DNA from: Pollutimonas sp036675275
Lineage (GTDB): Bacteria > Pseudomonadota > Gammaproteobacteria > Burkholderiales > Burkholderiaceae_B
Direction of reading: 5' to 3'
Length of the DNA: 64,000 nt
NCBI GenBank assembly: GCA_036675275.1
Contig: JAKFFG010000067.1
Location: 1 to 64,000 of the forward strand
The position numbers and the translations under genes are program-made. Under the pieces are notes generated by a model. The model had not been told where the DNA came from. It was given only the letters and a program-made list of their open reading frames with translations, and made no database searches. Positions 1-5,935 of the stretch are shown here, one piece after another (the first letter of the stretch is position 1; the number at the start of each line of letters is the position of its first letter).

Positions 1-30
1 GACCGCCGATTCCGGTGGCCCACCGATATC

Positions 31-119
31 GGTCACGATAGACCGGAATGGCCGGTCACGATGGACCAGAACGACCGGTCACGATGGACCGGAATCGCTG
101 GTCACGATAGGCCGGAATA
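31..119. repeat. Four tandem 23-bp repeats, IS21-like element end
   Basis: Copies begin at 31, 54, 77 and 100, each starting GGTCACGATRGRCC and running to a GGAAT-type tail, with an exact 23-bp period. Multiple subterminal repeats of this length and flavour are typical of the ends of IS21-family elements (family knowledge, from memory). The transposase genes would lie to the left, outside the window. The repeat block ends exactly where recognisable polymerase coding sequence starts, so it probably marks an insertion or deletion junction. Confidence 0.6.
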
Positions 120-702
120 CCCACTCTCCGACGATCCGGAGCTTGCAGCCCTCTATCGTGCAGGCGACATGTACGACCTTTTCGCGACGACTCACCTTGG
201 GCTTGTCGGAAATCGAAAAGCCGCCAAACAGCTCTTTCTCTCATACGCCTATGGGATGAGCCGAAAAGCCTTGATCGACGCAGCGGTGACACTGGGTGCC
301 GATCGTGAGCAAGCAAAGGCCGCCTTCAAACTCTTTTCCAAATATGAAGATTGGAAGAAGCTGGTCGAATCTGAATTTCAGCGCGAAGGCCGTGTGGCTA
401 CGATCCAAGGCAATCACTATAAGAGAAGCGGAAAAGGCCAACTGTCAGCGAAAGAGAAGCGCTCCGCAGTGAGTCAAGTGGTTCAGGGCACTGCCTCATT
501 GATATTCAAGAAGGCCCTTCTCGAGGTCGGCGGCATCGATGATGTGACCATAGTCTTGCCTATGCACGATGCCCTTCTGTTCGAATACCGCTTGCCAGAC
601 ACCCCAGCGAAAGTAGTGGCCTCGTTCGAGAGTGTAATGACTGAGCAACTCCATGATCGCATCAAAGGCAAGGCTTCCGTCGGTCAGTTCGCTCTAAGCT
701 GA
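120..702 (+). pseudogene. Family-A DNA polymerase, C-terminal fragment
   Basis: This is the C-terminal part of a DNA polymerase I-like (family A) protein. It shows the O-helix motif B pattern (NRKAAKQLFLSYAYGMS; compare R-x3-K-x6-YG in Pol I), then the motif C histidine-aspartate (MHDALLFEY) near the end. About 194 codons remain. The exonuclease region, the thumb and the first catalytic aspartate (motif A) are missing, because the reading frame runs straight into the 23-bp repeat block on its left. The open frame does extend through the repeats to an ATG at 61, but that is unlikely to be a genuine start. Polymerases of this type often sit on phages, plasmids or integrative elements. It cannot make an active polymerase as seen here. 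Confidence 0.75.
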
Positions 703-755
703 ATAGTCATTTACAACGGGGTTAACGCCCGGCAGCGGACAAAGTAGATACTGTA

Positions 756-1007
756 TCAATGTACTGAAGGAGTAATCCCGCTGACGTGCTCGAGTAAAAA
801 ACGGGTCGCAGCCTCTTTGGCGACCTGCTCGTCTACACCATAGTGCGGCACATGTACGCGGCCAGCATGCAAATCAAGCCAGAACGGCCCCTGACTAAAT
901 TGGGTTGGCTTATAGTCGATTTTGCGGCGCAAGCGAATCCTGACTGTAGTGCCTGCTATTTCAGGCTGAACAGACAACTCTTCGATTGTTTCAAACTGAT
1001 TAAGCAT
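756..1007 (-). CDS. Hypothetical 83-aa protein
   Basis: I do not recognise this protein. The start is well supported: AGGAG lies 6 bases upstream of the ATG at 1007. The product is soluble, with no signal peptide or membrane segment. Residues 20-50 look like short beta strands (TTVRIRLRRKI, PFWLDLHAG). It is followed on the same strand by nothing obvious and faces the truncated polymerase gene. Gene content on both sides (IS end, toxin-antitoxin) suggests an accessory origin. Confidence 0.6.
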   Translation of the reverse strand: MLNQFETIEELSVQPEIAGTTVRIRLRRKIDYKPTQFSQGPFWLDLHAGRVHVPHYGVDEQVAKEAATRFLLEHVSGITPSVH

Positions 1008-1137
1008 GGAATGCTCCTAATCAAGATTGGTGTGCCCAAATTAGGCGTAAAAGCTGAAAAAAGAGATAAAAGCGCAGCCAATTAAAGAGCGGCGCATATA
1101 AGTTAGCTTAAATAGTGATATGGGCCGTTTTTCGCGC

Positions 1138-1410
1138 CTACACCCTATGCGTCTTCAGCCAATCCCGCAGGGCATGATTCATACGAGTCTGCCAGCCGTC
1201 ACCACCTGCCTTAAACGCTTCGATAATATCGGCGTCATATCGTACTGTCAGGGCCACTTTTGGGGATTCGCTGGGAGGCCGCCCTACTCGTTTCAATTGC
1301 TTGAACTCGGACTTGTTGAGTTCATAGGTATCGGGATCAGCAGCGATGCCGGTATTGATCGCCGCATCTTCTGCCTCCGTAGGCATAATTAATTTACGTT
1401 TGGTCGACAT
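1138..1410 (-). CDS. brnA: BrnA antitoxin
   Basis: The product is the 90-aa antitoxin of the BrnT/BrnA type II system. It neutralises BrnT and, in characterised members, binds the operon promoter as a repressor. The start is the ATG at 1410 (MSTKRKL); a longer in-frame opening is unlikely because it would run further into brnT. The C-terminal half has the BrnA signature: GRPPSESPKVALTVRYD, then an amphipathic helix with GDGWQTRMN and ALRDWLK, which is the ribbon-helix-helix-like DNA-binding part. It overlaps the 3' end of brnT by 17 bases, implying translational coupling, and comes second in the operon as is usual for BrnTA. Confidence 0.88.
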   Translation of the reverse strand: MSTKRKLIMPTEAEDAAINTGIAADPDTYELNKSEFKQLKRVGRPPSESPKVALTVRYDADIIEAFKAGGDGWQTRMNHALRDWLKTHRV

Positions 1411-1663
1411 AGTTTTGTACCTCGCGCCTGTTTGCCTTGCGCAGGCTGATAATATGCATGTGGTCGTTTCGCTGCGTAAACACCACACAATACAGACGGC
1501 TATCGATTACGCCGTAACCGATCTCGCGCAACTCGCCATAATCACGTCGTGTATCTGGCTTAACCAGCACCTCCGACCAATCCAGCTCAGTTGCCAGCCC
1601 AAGCGAGACACCATGTTTCGTTTGGTTGGCTTTATCTTTAGCCGGATCAAAAGTGATTTCCAT
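1394..1663 (-). CDS. brnT: BrnT ribonuclease toxin
   Basis: The product is an 89-aa BrnT toxin, a RelE-fold ribonuclease that inhibits translation. The N-terminal FDPAKDKANQTKHGVS and C-terminal HIISLRKANRREVQNY blocks are the family hallmarks, including the conserved arginine and histidine region used in RNA cleavage. The start is the ATG at 1663, although the open frame extends further upstream to 1825. The upstream part has no BrnT similarity and would overlap the promoter. There is no Shine-Dalgarno sequence: a very good sigma-70 promoter ends only 6 bases upstream of the ATG, so the transcript is probably leaderless. Confidence 0.88.
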   Translation of the reverse strand: MEITFDPAKDKANQTKHGVSLGLATELDWSEVLVKPDTRRDYGELREIGYGVIDSRLYCVVFTQRNDHMHIISLRKANRREVQNYVDQT

Positions 1664-1669
1664 ATAATT

Positions 1670-1698
1670 ATTGTAGTTACGCAAATGGCAACAGTCAA
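1670..1698 (-). promoter_or_regulatory. brnTA sigma-70 promoter, leaderless start
   Basis: On the minus strand the sequence reads TTGACT (1698-1693), a 17-bp spacer, then TACAAT (1675-1670), followed by AATTAT and the brnT ATG. A transcript starting at the usual distance would begin at or within one or two bases of the ATG. The palindrome ATAATTAT (1664-1671) overlaps the -10 edge and could be part of the BrnA operator (inference). Confidence 0.7.
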
Positions 1699-1821
1699 CG
1701 CAGCTATATCCCGATGTATCTGCTGTAATGAAACTCATGATCCTCAGAAAGCCGTCCCTTGGACAATGAGTACCCTCGCTCAACGCCCGAAGGCGATTAA
1801 ATAAACACCTATACGCAACGC

Positions 1822-2520
1822 TCAATCATCGTTCGAATGAAGGCATCGATAAATAAGCGCGCCGATGATTCCTCCCACTAAGGGAGCCAGCCAGAACAAC
1901 CAAAGCTGCTCAACCGCCCAAGTGCCCTGGAACAGCGCCACGCCTGTAGAACGCGCGGGGTTAACCGAAGTGTTCGTGATAGGTATGCTTATAAGGTGTA
2001 TCAAGGTAAGCGACAGGCCAATGGCAACTCCTGCCAAACCAGCATGGCCACGCTTATGGGTGGCGCCCATGATAATGAATAGAAAGAAAGCAGTAAGGAC
2101 AATCTCAGCTACCAACGCAGCAATAAGGCTGTAGTTGGCGGGAGAGTGCTCCCCATAGCCATTTGAAGCAAACCCGGCCAGCGGATCGAATCCTGTTTTG
2201 CCGGTTGCGATCAAATAAAGCACCGCGCCGGCCAATACACCGCCCACCACTTGCGCCACGACATAAGGCAATAGCTCGCGGCCGGGAAAGCGTCCGCCTG
2301 CAACCAGCCCAAACGTAACCGCGGGATTAATGTGGCAGCCGGAGACATTTCCAATGGCGTAGCACATGGTCAACAAAGTCAGGCCGAAGGCCAGCGCGAC
2401 GCCCGCAAAACCAATACCCAGTTCGGGGTAAGCCGCTGCAAACAGGGCGCTTCCGCAGCCCCCAAATACCAACCAAAAAGTACCCAGCGACTCTGCGGCG
2501 CACCGCTTTGCTAAAGACAT
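1822..2520 (-). CDS. aqpZ: Aquaporin Z
   Basis: The product is a 232-aa inner-membrane water channel of the MIP family. Both half-helix NPA motifs are present: HINPAVTFG near residue 64 and TSVNPARSTG near residue 183. Six hydrophobic helices are visible and the length matches AqpZ (about 230 aa). The water-selective filter is supported by the histidine/arginine context around the second NPA. The start is the ATG at 2520, preceded by AAGGGG. The 240 bases between this gene and the next one downstream on the map (2521-2760) contain no feature I can support. Confidence 0.93.
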   Translation of the reverse strand: MSLAKRCAAESLGTFWLVFGGCGSALFAAAYPELGIGFAGVALAFGLTLLTMCYAIGNVSGCHINPAVTFGLVAGGRFPGRELLPYVVAQVVGGVLAGAVLYLIATGKTGFDPLAGFASNGYGEHSPANYSLIAALVAEIVLTAFFLFIIMGATHKRGHAGLAGVAIGLSLTLIHLISIPITNTSVNPARSTGVALFQGTWAVEQLWLFWLAPLVGGIIGALIYRCLHSNDD

Positions 2521-2760
2521 GGCATTTTCCCCTTAGTGATTTCGATGGGCTTGAGTCTATCGACTAACATCGGGAATCACTACTGGGCAAAAGGCAAACA
2601 ATTGTCAAAGCCACTGCTTATCTATCCGGCTTACTGACGCTCTCCCATTTTTCACAGTACACAGAGGAATGCTCGCCTGCATCGCGCGAGGTAGCGCAAG
2701 GGGTACGCAAAAATAAAGGACGGCATTTAATCATTCTTGATCAGCCTCTATCGCCCAGGC

Positions 2761-3039
2761 TCAACTACCAGTGCTGCGGCGCAATCTGTCGAGTGCGGCC
2801 CGGTTCAGGCGTTTCGCTTCCCGTTCCGCGTAATCCCGTTCCGTTGGCTCATATGATCCTTCGTGTATGCACCTGCTGCGATTCCGCTTGCAATCGTTCC
2901 CGCGATCCGAGGCGGCAACGCTACTATCCTGGGTCTTTGGGCTTATATGTGAAGCCTCGGGACCGGTCACAGTACATCCAGAGACGATTATCACAAGAAG
3001 CAGTGCTACGCCGCAGCGACTGAGCGATTGAATCGACAA
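2761..3039 (-). CDS. Small lipoprotein, paralogue of the 4115-4348 gene
   Basis: The product is a predicted outer- or inner-membrane lipoprotein of about 92 aa. The hydrophobic signal ends in the lipobox IVSGC. After a variable spacer it shares with the 4115-4348 product the block SDRG-(N/D)-(D/E)-C-x2-NRS-x-C-x2-EG-x-YEP-x-ERDYAE, then EAKRLN-x-AA-x3-LRRS at the C terminus, including two conserved cysteines. The start is inferred as the TTG at 3039, because it aligns with the ATG of the paralogue (LSIQSLSRCG versus MSIRSFSQCG). A longer open frame reaches 3273. A terminator-like hairpin sits just upstream of this TTG and would hide its weak ribosome site. The function is unknown. Confidence 0.6.
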   Translation of the reverse strand: MSIQSLSRCGVALLLVIIVSGCTVTGPEASHISPKTQDSSVAASDRGNDCKRNRSRCIHEGSYEPTERDYAEREAKRLNRAALDRLRRSTGS

Positions 3040-3068
3040 AGTCCGCCGATCTTGCGAAGGGCGGACTT
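3038..3068 (-). terminator. Hairpin terminator between two small genes
   Basis: GTCCGCC (3041-3047) pairs with GGCGGAC (3060-3066), followed on the minus strand by TTTG. It would end the transcript of the 3236-3634 gene. It also directly precedes the TTG start of the lipoprotein gene. A close copy with compensating changes lies at 4457-4487. Confidence 0.55.
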
Positions 3069-3235
3069 CAAATGCTGCTTTACACTGCGGAGACAGCGGT
3101 AAAAAGCTGTGGGGGCTGAACACTGGCGTATTTGCTGCTAGACCGGTCTCTGCTCGCATGCCGTGGGCCTTATCAGTGTGGGGGAATGAGCGTGAAAACG
3201 CAGTCGGAAGAGAACCGACCTTACCGTAAGGAAGA

Positions 3236-3634
3236 CTATTCTTTCGGCATATCCAGAGCATCATCTTTCGCACTCTTCTTTCTGCGCCCAGAAGTGTCCA
3301 CGTTCTTCTCGACGGCGTTCACCTCTTCCTTATCTATAGCGCTATCGTGTTGAAGTTCGCGCGCGCCGGGCCCCTTGATGCCGGGATAGCTTTGCGTCTG
3401 GCCCTGGCCGGGCTGCCCAAGGTCTTGCTGGCCTGACTGGTCTTGGCGCATATGCCCCGGCGTGTTGTGAGCAGGGTTTGCATGGCCGGGATTCTTTTTC
3501 GTTGGAGCGCCGGGGTCGTCTATGCCCGAGCGATACCCTTCAGGGCCATAGGGCTCCTTCAGACGTGGATCTATCTCGTTGCCCTGTTCGGGGTTTTGCT
3601 GTGAAGGTTTCGTGGGTTTCCGATCCTGTTCCAT
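3236..3634 (-). CDS. Hydrophilic disordered protein
   Basis: The 132-aa product is very rich in Pro, Gly, Gln, Asn and Asp, with almost no hydrophobic residues, no signal peptide and no cysteine. It begins MEQDRKPTKPSQQNPEQ and carries repeated short PG-containing motifs (NPGHANPAHNTPGH, GQPGQGQ). The C terminus is charged. It is therefore probably intrinsically disordered. The start is supported by GGAGAG upstream of the ATG at 3634. Small hydrophilic proteins like this are often stress-induced in proteobacteria, but nothing here proves that. A second protein of similar character lies at 40308-40556. Confidence 0.65.
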   Translation of the reverse strand: MEQDRKPTKPSQQNPEQGNEIDPRLKEPYGPEGYRSGIDDPGAPTKKNPGHANPAHNTPGHMRQDQSGQQDLGQPGQGQTQSYPGIKGPGARELQHDSAIDKEEVNAVEKNVDTSGRRKKSAKDDALDMPKE

Positions 3635-3744
3635 AACATCTCTCCGTAAGCATCGTCTGAGTTGCTCGGCCGAACAAGCTTCAGGCTTTGTGTACCTTGC
3701 AGGGCAAGCCCTGTGCCTGATGGAGATGGACGCAATAAAGGCGA

Positions 3745-4065
3745 TTAGCCGAGGATATCGGCGCCCTTGTGGTCCGACGGTACGCCTGGCACCAGCAGGA
3801 CGTCGCCCTCTGTGTTGTTGGTGCGCAGCGGGCGGATGGCCGCATAGGCATCGGACAGATACCAGGCTTCCGCTTTCTCCATCGACGGAAACTCGATTAC
3901 AACCAGATCCCCCGTCCAGGATCCTTCGACCGGCTTATATGGGCCGCCATGAACAATATACTTGCCGGAAAAAGCGGACAGCGTCTCGTCGATGCCCTGC
4001 AAATACTTGATTACTTCATCGTTGAATCGAGTTTCACGAATTACAGCCACGGCATACGCAGTCAT
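3745..4065 (-). CDS. DUF1330 family protein
   Basis: The product is a 106-aa protein of the DUF1330 family, a ferredoxin-like alpha/beta (dimeric alpha-beta barrel) fold of unknown function. Family features visible are YAVAVIRETRF at the N terminus, GKYIVHGGPYKPVEGSW in the middle, and VVIEFPSMEKAEAWY followed by SDAYAAIRPLR. The start is the ATG at 4065, with GGAGAGG at ideal spacing. The open frame also has a TTG at 4077, but that lies inside the ribosome site. The flanking genes are small unknowns, so there is no functional context. Confidence 0.85.
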   Translation of the reverse strand: MTAYAVAVIRETRFNDEVIKYLQGIDETLSAFSGKYIVHGGPYKPVEGSWTGDLVVIEFPSMEKAEAWYLSDAYAAIRPLRTNNTEGDVLLVPGVPSDHKGADILG

Positions 4066-4114
4066 CAACCTCTCCAAGAGTCTGTAAATTTGTGCTTATA
4101 GCATGCATATCCAA

Positions 4115-4348
4115 CTAATCAGCGCTACGCCGCAGCCTTCCCGATGCGGCCTGATTCAGTCGCTTCGCTTCCTCTTCTGCATAGTCCCGTTCATCTGGCT
4201 CGTACGCTCCCTCATACATGCAGCTGCTACGGTTCCACGCACACTCGTCACCCCGATCCGAAGTTCCGAGGCCGATGTAAGAACACCCAGACAACAGTGC
4301 TGCGAGAAACATCGCTGCGCCGCATTGGCTGAACGATCGTATGGACAT
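4115..4348 (-). CDS. Small lipoprotein, paralogue of the 2761-3039 gene
   Basis: The product is a 77-aa predicted lipoprotein. The signal peptide MSIRSFSQCGAAMFLAAL ends in the lipobox LSGC. The mature part is short and highly charged, with two cysteines (DECAWNRSSC) and the block YEPDERDYAEEEAKRLN shared with the gene at 2761-3039. AGAAAGG lies about 10 bases upstream of the ATG. The two genes probably arose by local duplication. The function is unknown; the conserved cysteine pair and acidic helix are the only visible features. Confidence 0.72.
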   Translation of the reverse strand: MSIRSFSQCGAAMFLAALLSGCSYIGLGTSDRGDECAWNRSSCMYEGAYEPDERDYAEEEAKRLNQAASGRLRRSAD

Positions 4349-4456
4349 AAATTTTTAACCTTTCTAGAGATGCGTGCCATTTTTATACCAGCTTTCTGCA
4401 TACTTTTTCAGATGACAACGCCTGTGACAGGGCATGCAGCGTGGCTCCAATAACGT

Positions 4457-4487
4457 AAAGCCCACCGATCCTTCGAGCGGCGGGCTG
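4457..4487 (-). terminator. Hairpin terminator after the 49-aa lipoprotein gene
   Basis: AGCCCACCG (4459-4467) pairs with CGGCGGGCT (4478-4486) with one mismatch, followed on the minus strand by TTTAC. It lies 22 bases past the stop of the 4509-4658 gene. It resembles the hairpin at 3038-3068 base for base over most of its length. Confidence 0.5.
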
Positions 4488-4508
4488 CAAGTGAACTGCT
4501 ACCCTACT

Positions 4509-4658
4509 TTAACAATTGCCTTTCTTGGCCTGCCCCGGCGGACAGAAGCCGCCGCGGTCGCCTCCATGCGGATCTACAACAACCGATCCAGACGGCGTAT
4601 AGACCGCGCAACCGGAAAGGATGGAAACCACAAAGGCAAGCACGGCAATTATTCTCAT
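4509..4658 (-). CDS. 49-aa lipoprotein
   Basis: I found this short gene by reading the minus strand; it is below the usual size cutoff for ORF calling. It encodes 49 aa: a signal beginning MRIIAVLAFVVSIL, the lipobox LSGC, then a short Gly/Val/Pro-rich mature part ending in FCPPGQAKKGNC. The mature part has two further cysteines and a basic patch. The ribosome site is weak (GAGA). A terminator-like hairpin follows the stop. The signal-plus-lipobox design and conserved placement beside other mini-lipoproteins support it as a real gene. The function is unknown. Confidence 0.6.
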   Translation of the reverse strand: MRIIAVLAFVVSILSGCAVYTPSGSVVVDPHGGDRGGFCPPGQAKKGNC

Positions 4659-4821
4659 GGGAATCTCAAAAGTTGGAATCGATTGCGATTCTAGCCATTT
4701 ATATCGGTCTCAAGCCTTACGAGAAGTAACGAGCACGACCCGGCGCCACACGCTTTCCATGTGCGCATCGGAAAGTAGCCAGGAGCAAGCAGTGGCTCGC
4801 GCCAGTATCGCCCTGACGAAT

Positions 4822-4848
4822 CCCCGCTCGTCGCCTATCCGAGCGGGG
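4822..4848. terminator. Perfect 9-bp hairpin after the 47-aa lipoprotein gene
   Basis: CCCCGCTCG (4822-4830) and CGAGCGGGG (4840-4848) form a perfect stem around a 9-base loop, starting 9 bases past the stop of the 4857-5000 gene. The T-tract is poor on both strands, so terminator function is likely but not certain. Confidence 0.45.
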
Positions 4849-4856
4849 TAGGCGCT

Positions 4857-5000
4857 TCAGCCACCATTGCCCGTTGACGGGATGTAATCCCCGGAACTAA
4901 CAGTGTTGTCAGTAGACCCATTGTTGTCAGCAGACCCCTGCGGAAGCATTCCGCAGCCTGATAAGGCCGAAATTATCAGTGCAATCCATATCAGTCTCAT
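4857..5000 (-). CDS. 47-aa lipoprotein
   Basis: This is a second short gene read directly from the minus strand. The 47-aa product starts MRLIWIALIISA, has the lipobox LSGC, and then a mature region of about 31 residues rich in Ser, Gly, Asn, Asp and Thr (SADNNGSTDN, STGNGG), so it is probably flexible and surface-exposed. AAGGAG lies at good spacing from the ATG at 5000, and a 9-bp hairpin follows the stop. It is one of four small lipoproteins between 2.7 and 5.0 kb on the same strand. The function is unknown. Confidence 0.65.
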   Translation of the reverse strand: MRLIWIALIISALSGCGMLPQGSADNNGSTDNTVSSGDYIPSTGNGG

Positions 5001-5137
5001 TGCGGCTCCTTCGTTTGACTTACGCTGTTCATTCTATTGCGCTGTGTCCTGTCATTGCCTTGCAAACAGTAACGAGTGAATTCGCGCAACGACGGTACGC
5101 GAATTGCTCATAGTTGCCAACTCGATGAGGTCCTACC

Positions 5138-5416
5138 ATGATTTATGGCGCATTTATTCGCGAAGTGAACAAGGGAGCCGCGGACGCTATTGTCGCTTAT
5201 GACAGTAGCTTCCATCAGCAAGGGTGCCGGATGTACCTCGGTGACGTCGCCCAAACGATTTTCGTTCCCTTCAATATATTCACGTCCTGCCGAAGTGAAT
5301 TGGTCCCTTTCCTTCAAACAAGAATTCTCGGCGGCTTGCCCGACAAAGCAAAACTGATCGTCGGAATGCATGACGGCGTATTGACCCTGGAAAACGAGGA
5401 GAGCGCATTAAATTGA
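5138..5416 (+). CDS. Hypothetical 92-aa protein
   Basis: I do not recognise the product. It is a soluble alpha/beta-looking 92-aa protein (MIYGAFIREVNKG at the start, HDGVLTLENEESALN at the end) with no signal peptide. The start has a modest AGGTCC site. Support for it as a gene comes from the strong 13-bp hairpin that begins 3 bases after the stop codon. It is divergent from the lipoprotein genes on its left. The opposite strand is also open over most of its length but lacks start signals. Confidence 0.5.
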   Translation: MIYGAFIREVNKGAADAIVAYDSSFHQQGCRMYLGDVAQTIFVPFNIFTSCRSELVPFLQTRILGGLPDKAKLIVGMHDGVLTLENEESALN

Positions 5417-5418
5417 TA

Positions 5419-5449
5419 ATCGCGTCAGGGGCATGCCCCGTGACGCGAT
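5419..5449. terminator. Stable hairpin right after the 92-aa gene
   Basis: ATCGCGTCA (5419-5427) pairs with TGACGCGAT (5441-5449), and an inner GGGG/CCCC extension closes a CATG loop with one bulged base. There is no T-tract. The position three bases after the stop codon suggests a transcript end or 3' stabiliser. Confidence 0.5.
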
Positions 5450-5935
5450 ACAAGAAGATATTGAGCTAAGGCGAACGTAGGTATTCCTACCTGGCTTTGA
5501 ATCCGTTCGCTCCCGCCAGCCGGGCAGTCCAGCTTTGTTGACTTGGTTGAACAGCCGGCAAGTCAACCGGCGTGCGATGGGACGGTGTTTCGCTGGATTC
5601 TGAGCGCCCCCGATTCAACCAGAGGGCACGCCGCACGCTTAGAGACTTCAATGAAGCGGCGATATCGGATATTGGTGGTGCCATCGCGATCTCCTATGAA
5701 CATCATGGTCGAGTGACCACCGTAACAGCGCCGGGCACCACACGACAACCGTCCTTGCTTAATCTTACAACTGACATACTATTTCAACGTCCGATTCGAA
5801 GGACGAGGTTGCGAGCGGGATGAGGGAATACCTCTCAACAGCCTGGCCGACCGAATGTTGTTATATTCGCTCACAAGTTAGTTCAACCCACCGCCGCCCA
5901 TTGCGCCCGCCCAAGCCCCTCTAGTTTGCCCAACC
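5450..5935. other. Gene-poor, structured intergenic region
   Basis: I see no convincing gene here; short open frames exist on both strands but have no start signals or recognisable protein character. Two further inverted repeats are clear. GCGAACG (5471-5477) pairs with CGTTCGC (5504-5510) and encloses GTAGG/CCTAC. GTTGACTT (5537-5544) pairs with AAGTCAAC (5560-5567). The right part must hold the promoter of the TonB-dependent receptor gene. No Fur box or cobalamin riboswitch was recognisable. Confidence 0.4.

Noticed and set aside
749..768. LexA-like sequence TACTGTATCAATGTACTG
   Set aside because: The second arm is ACTG, not ACAG, and it lies at the 3' end of a gene with no promoter role apparent.
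700..1137. Integron-type attC sites around the small orphan gene
   Set aside because: No pair of GTTRRRY and RYYYAAC core sites is present.
5572..5823. 83-aa plus-strand frame before the TonB receptor
   Set aside because: There is no ribosome site and the composition is Arg-rich with no fold-like pattern; the region looks non-coding.
5450..5935. Cobalamin riboswitch or Fur box upstream of the TonB receptor
   Set aside because: No B12-box or Fur-like inverted hexamers could be found by eye.
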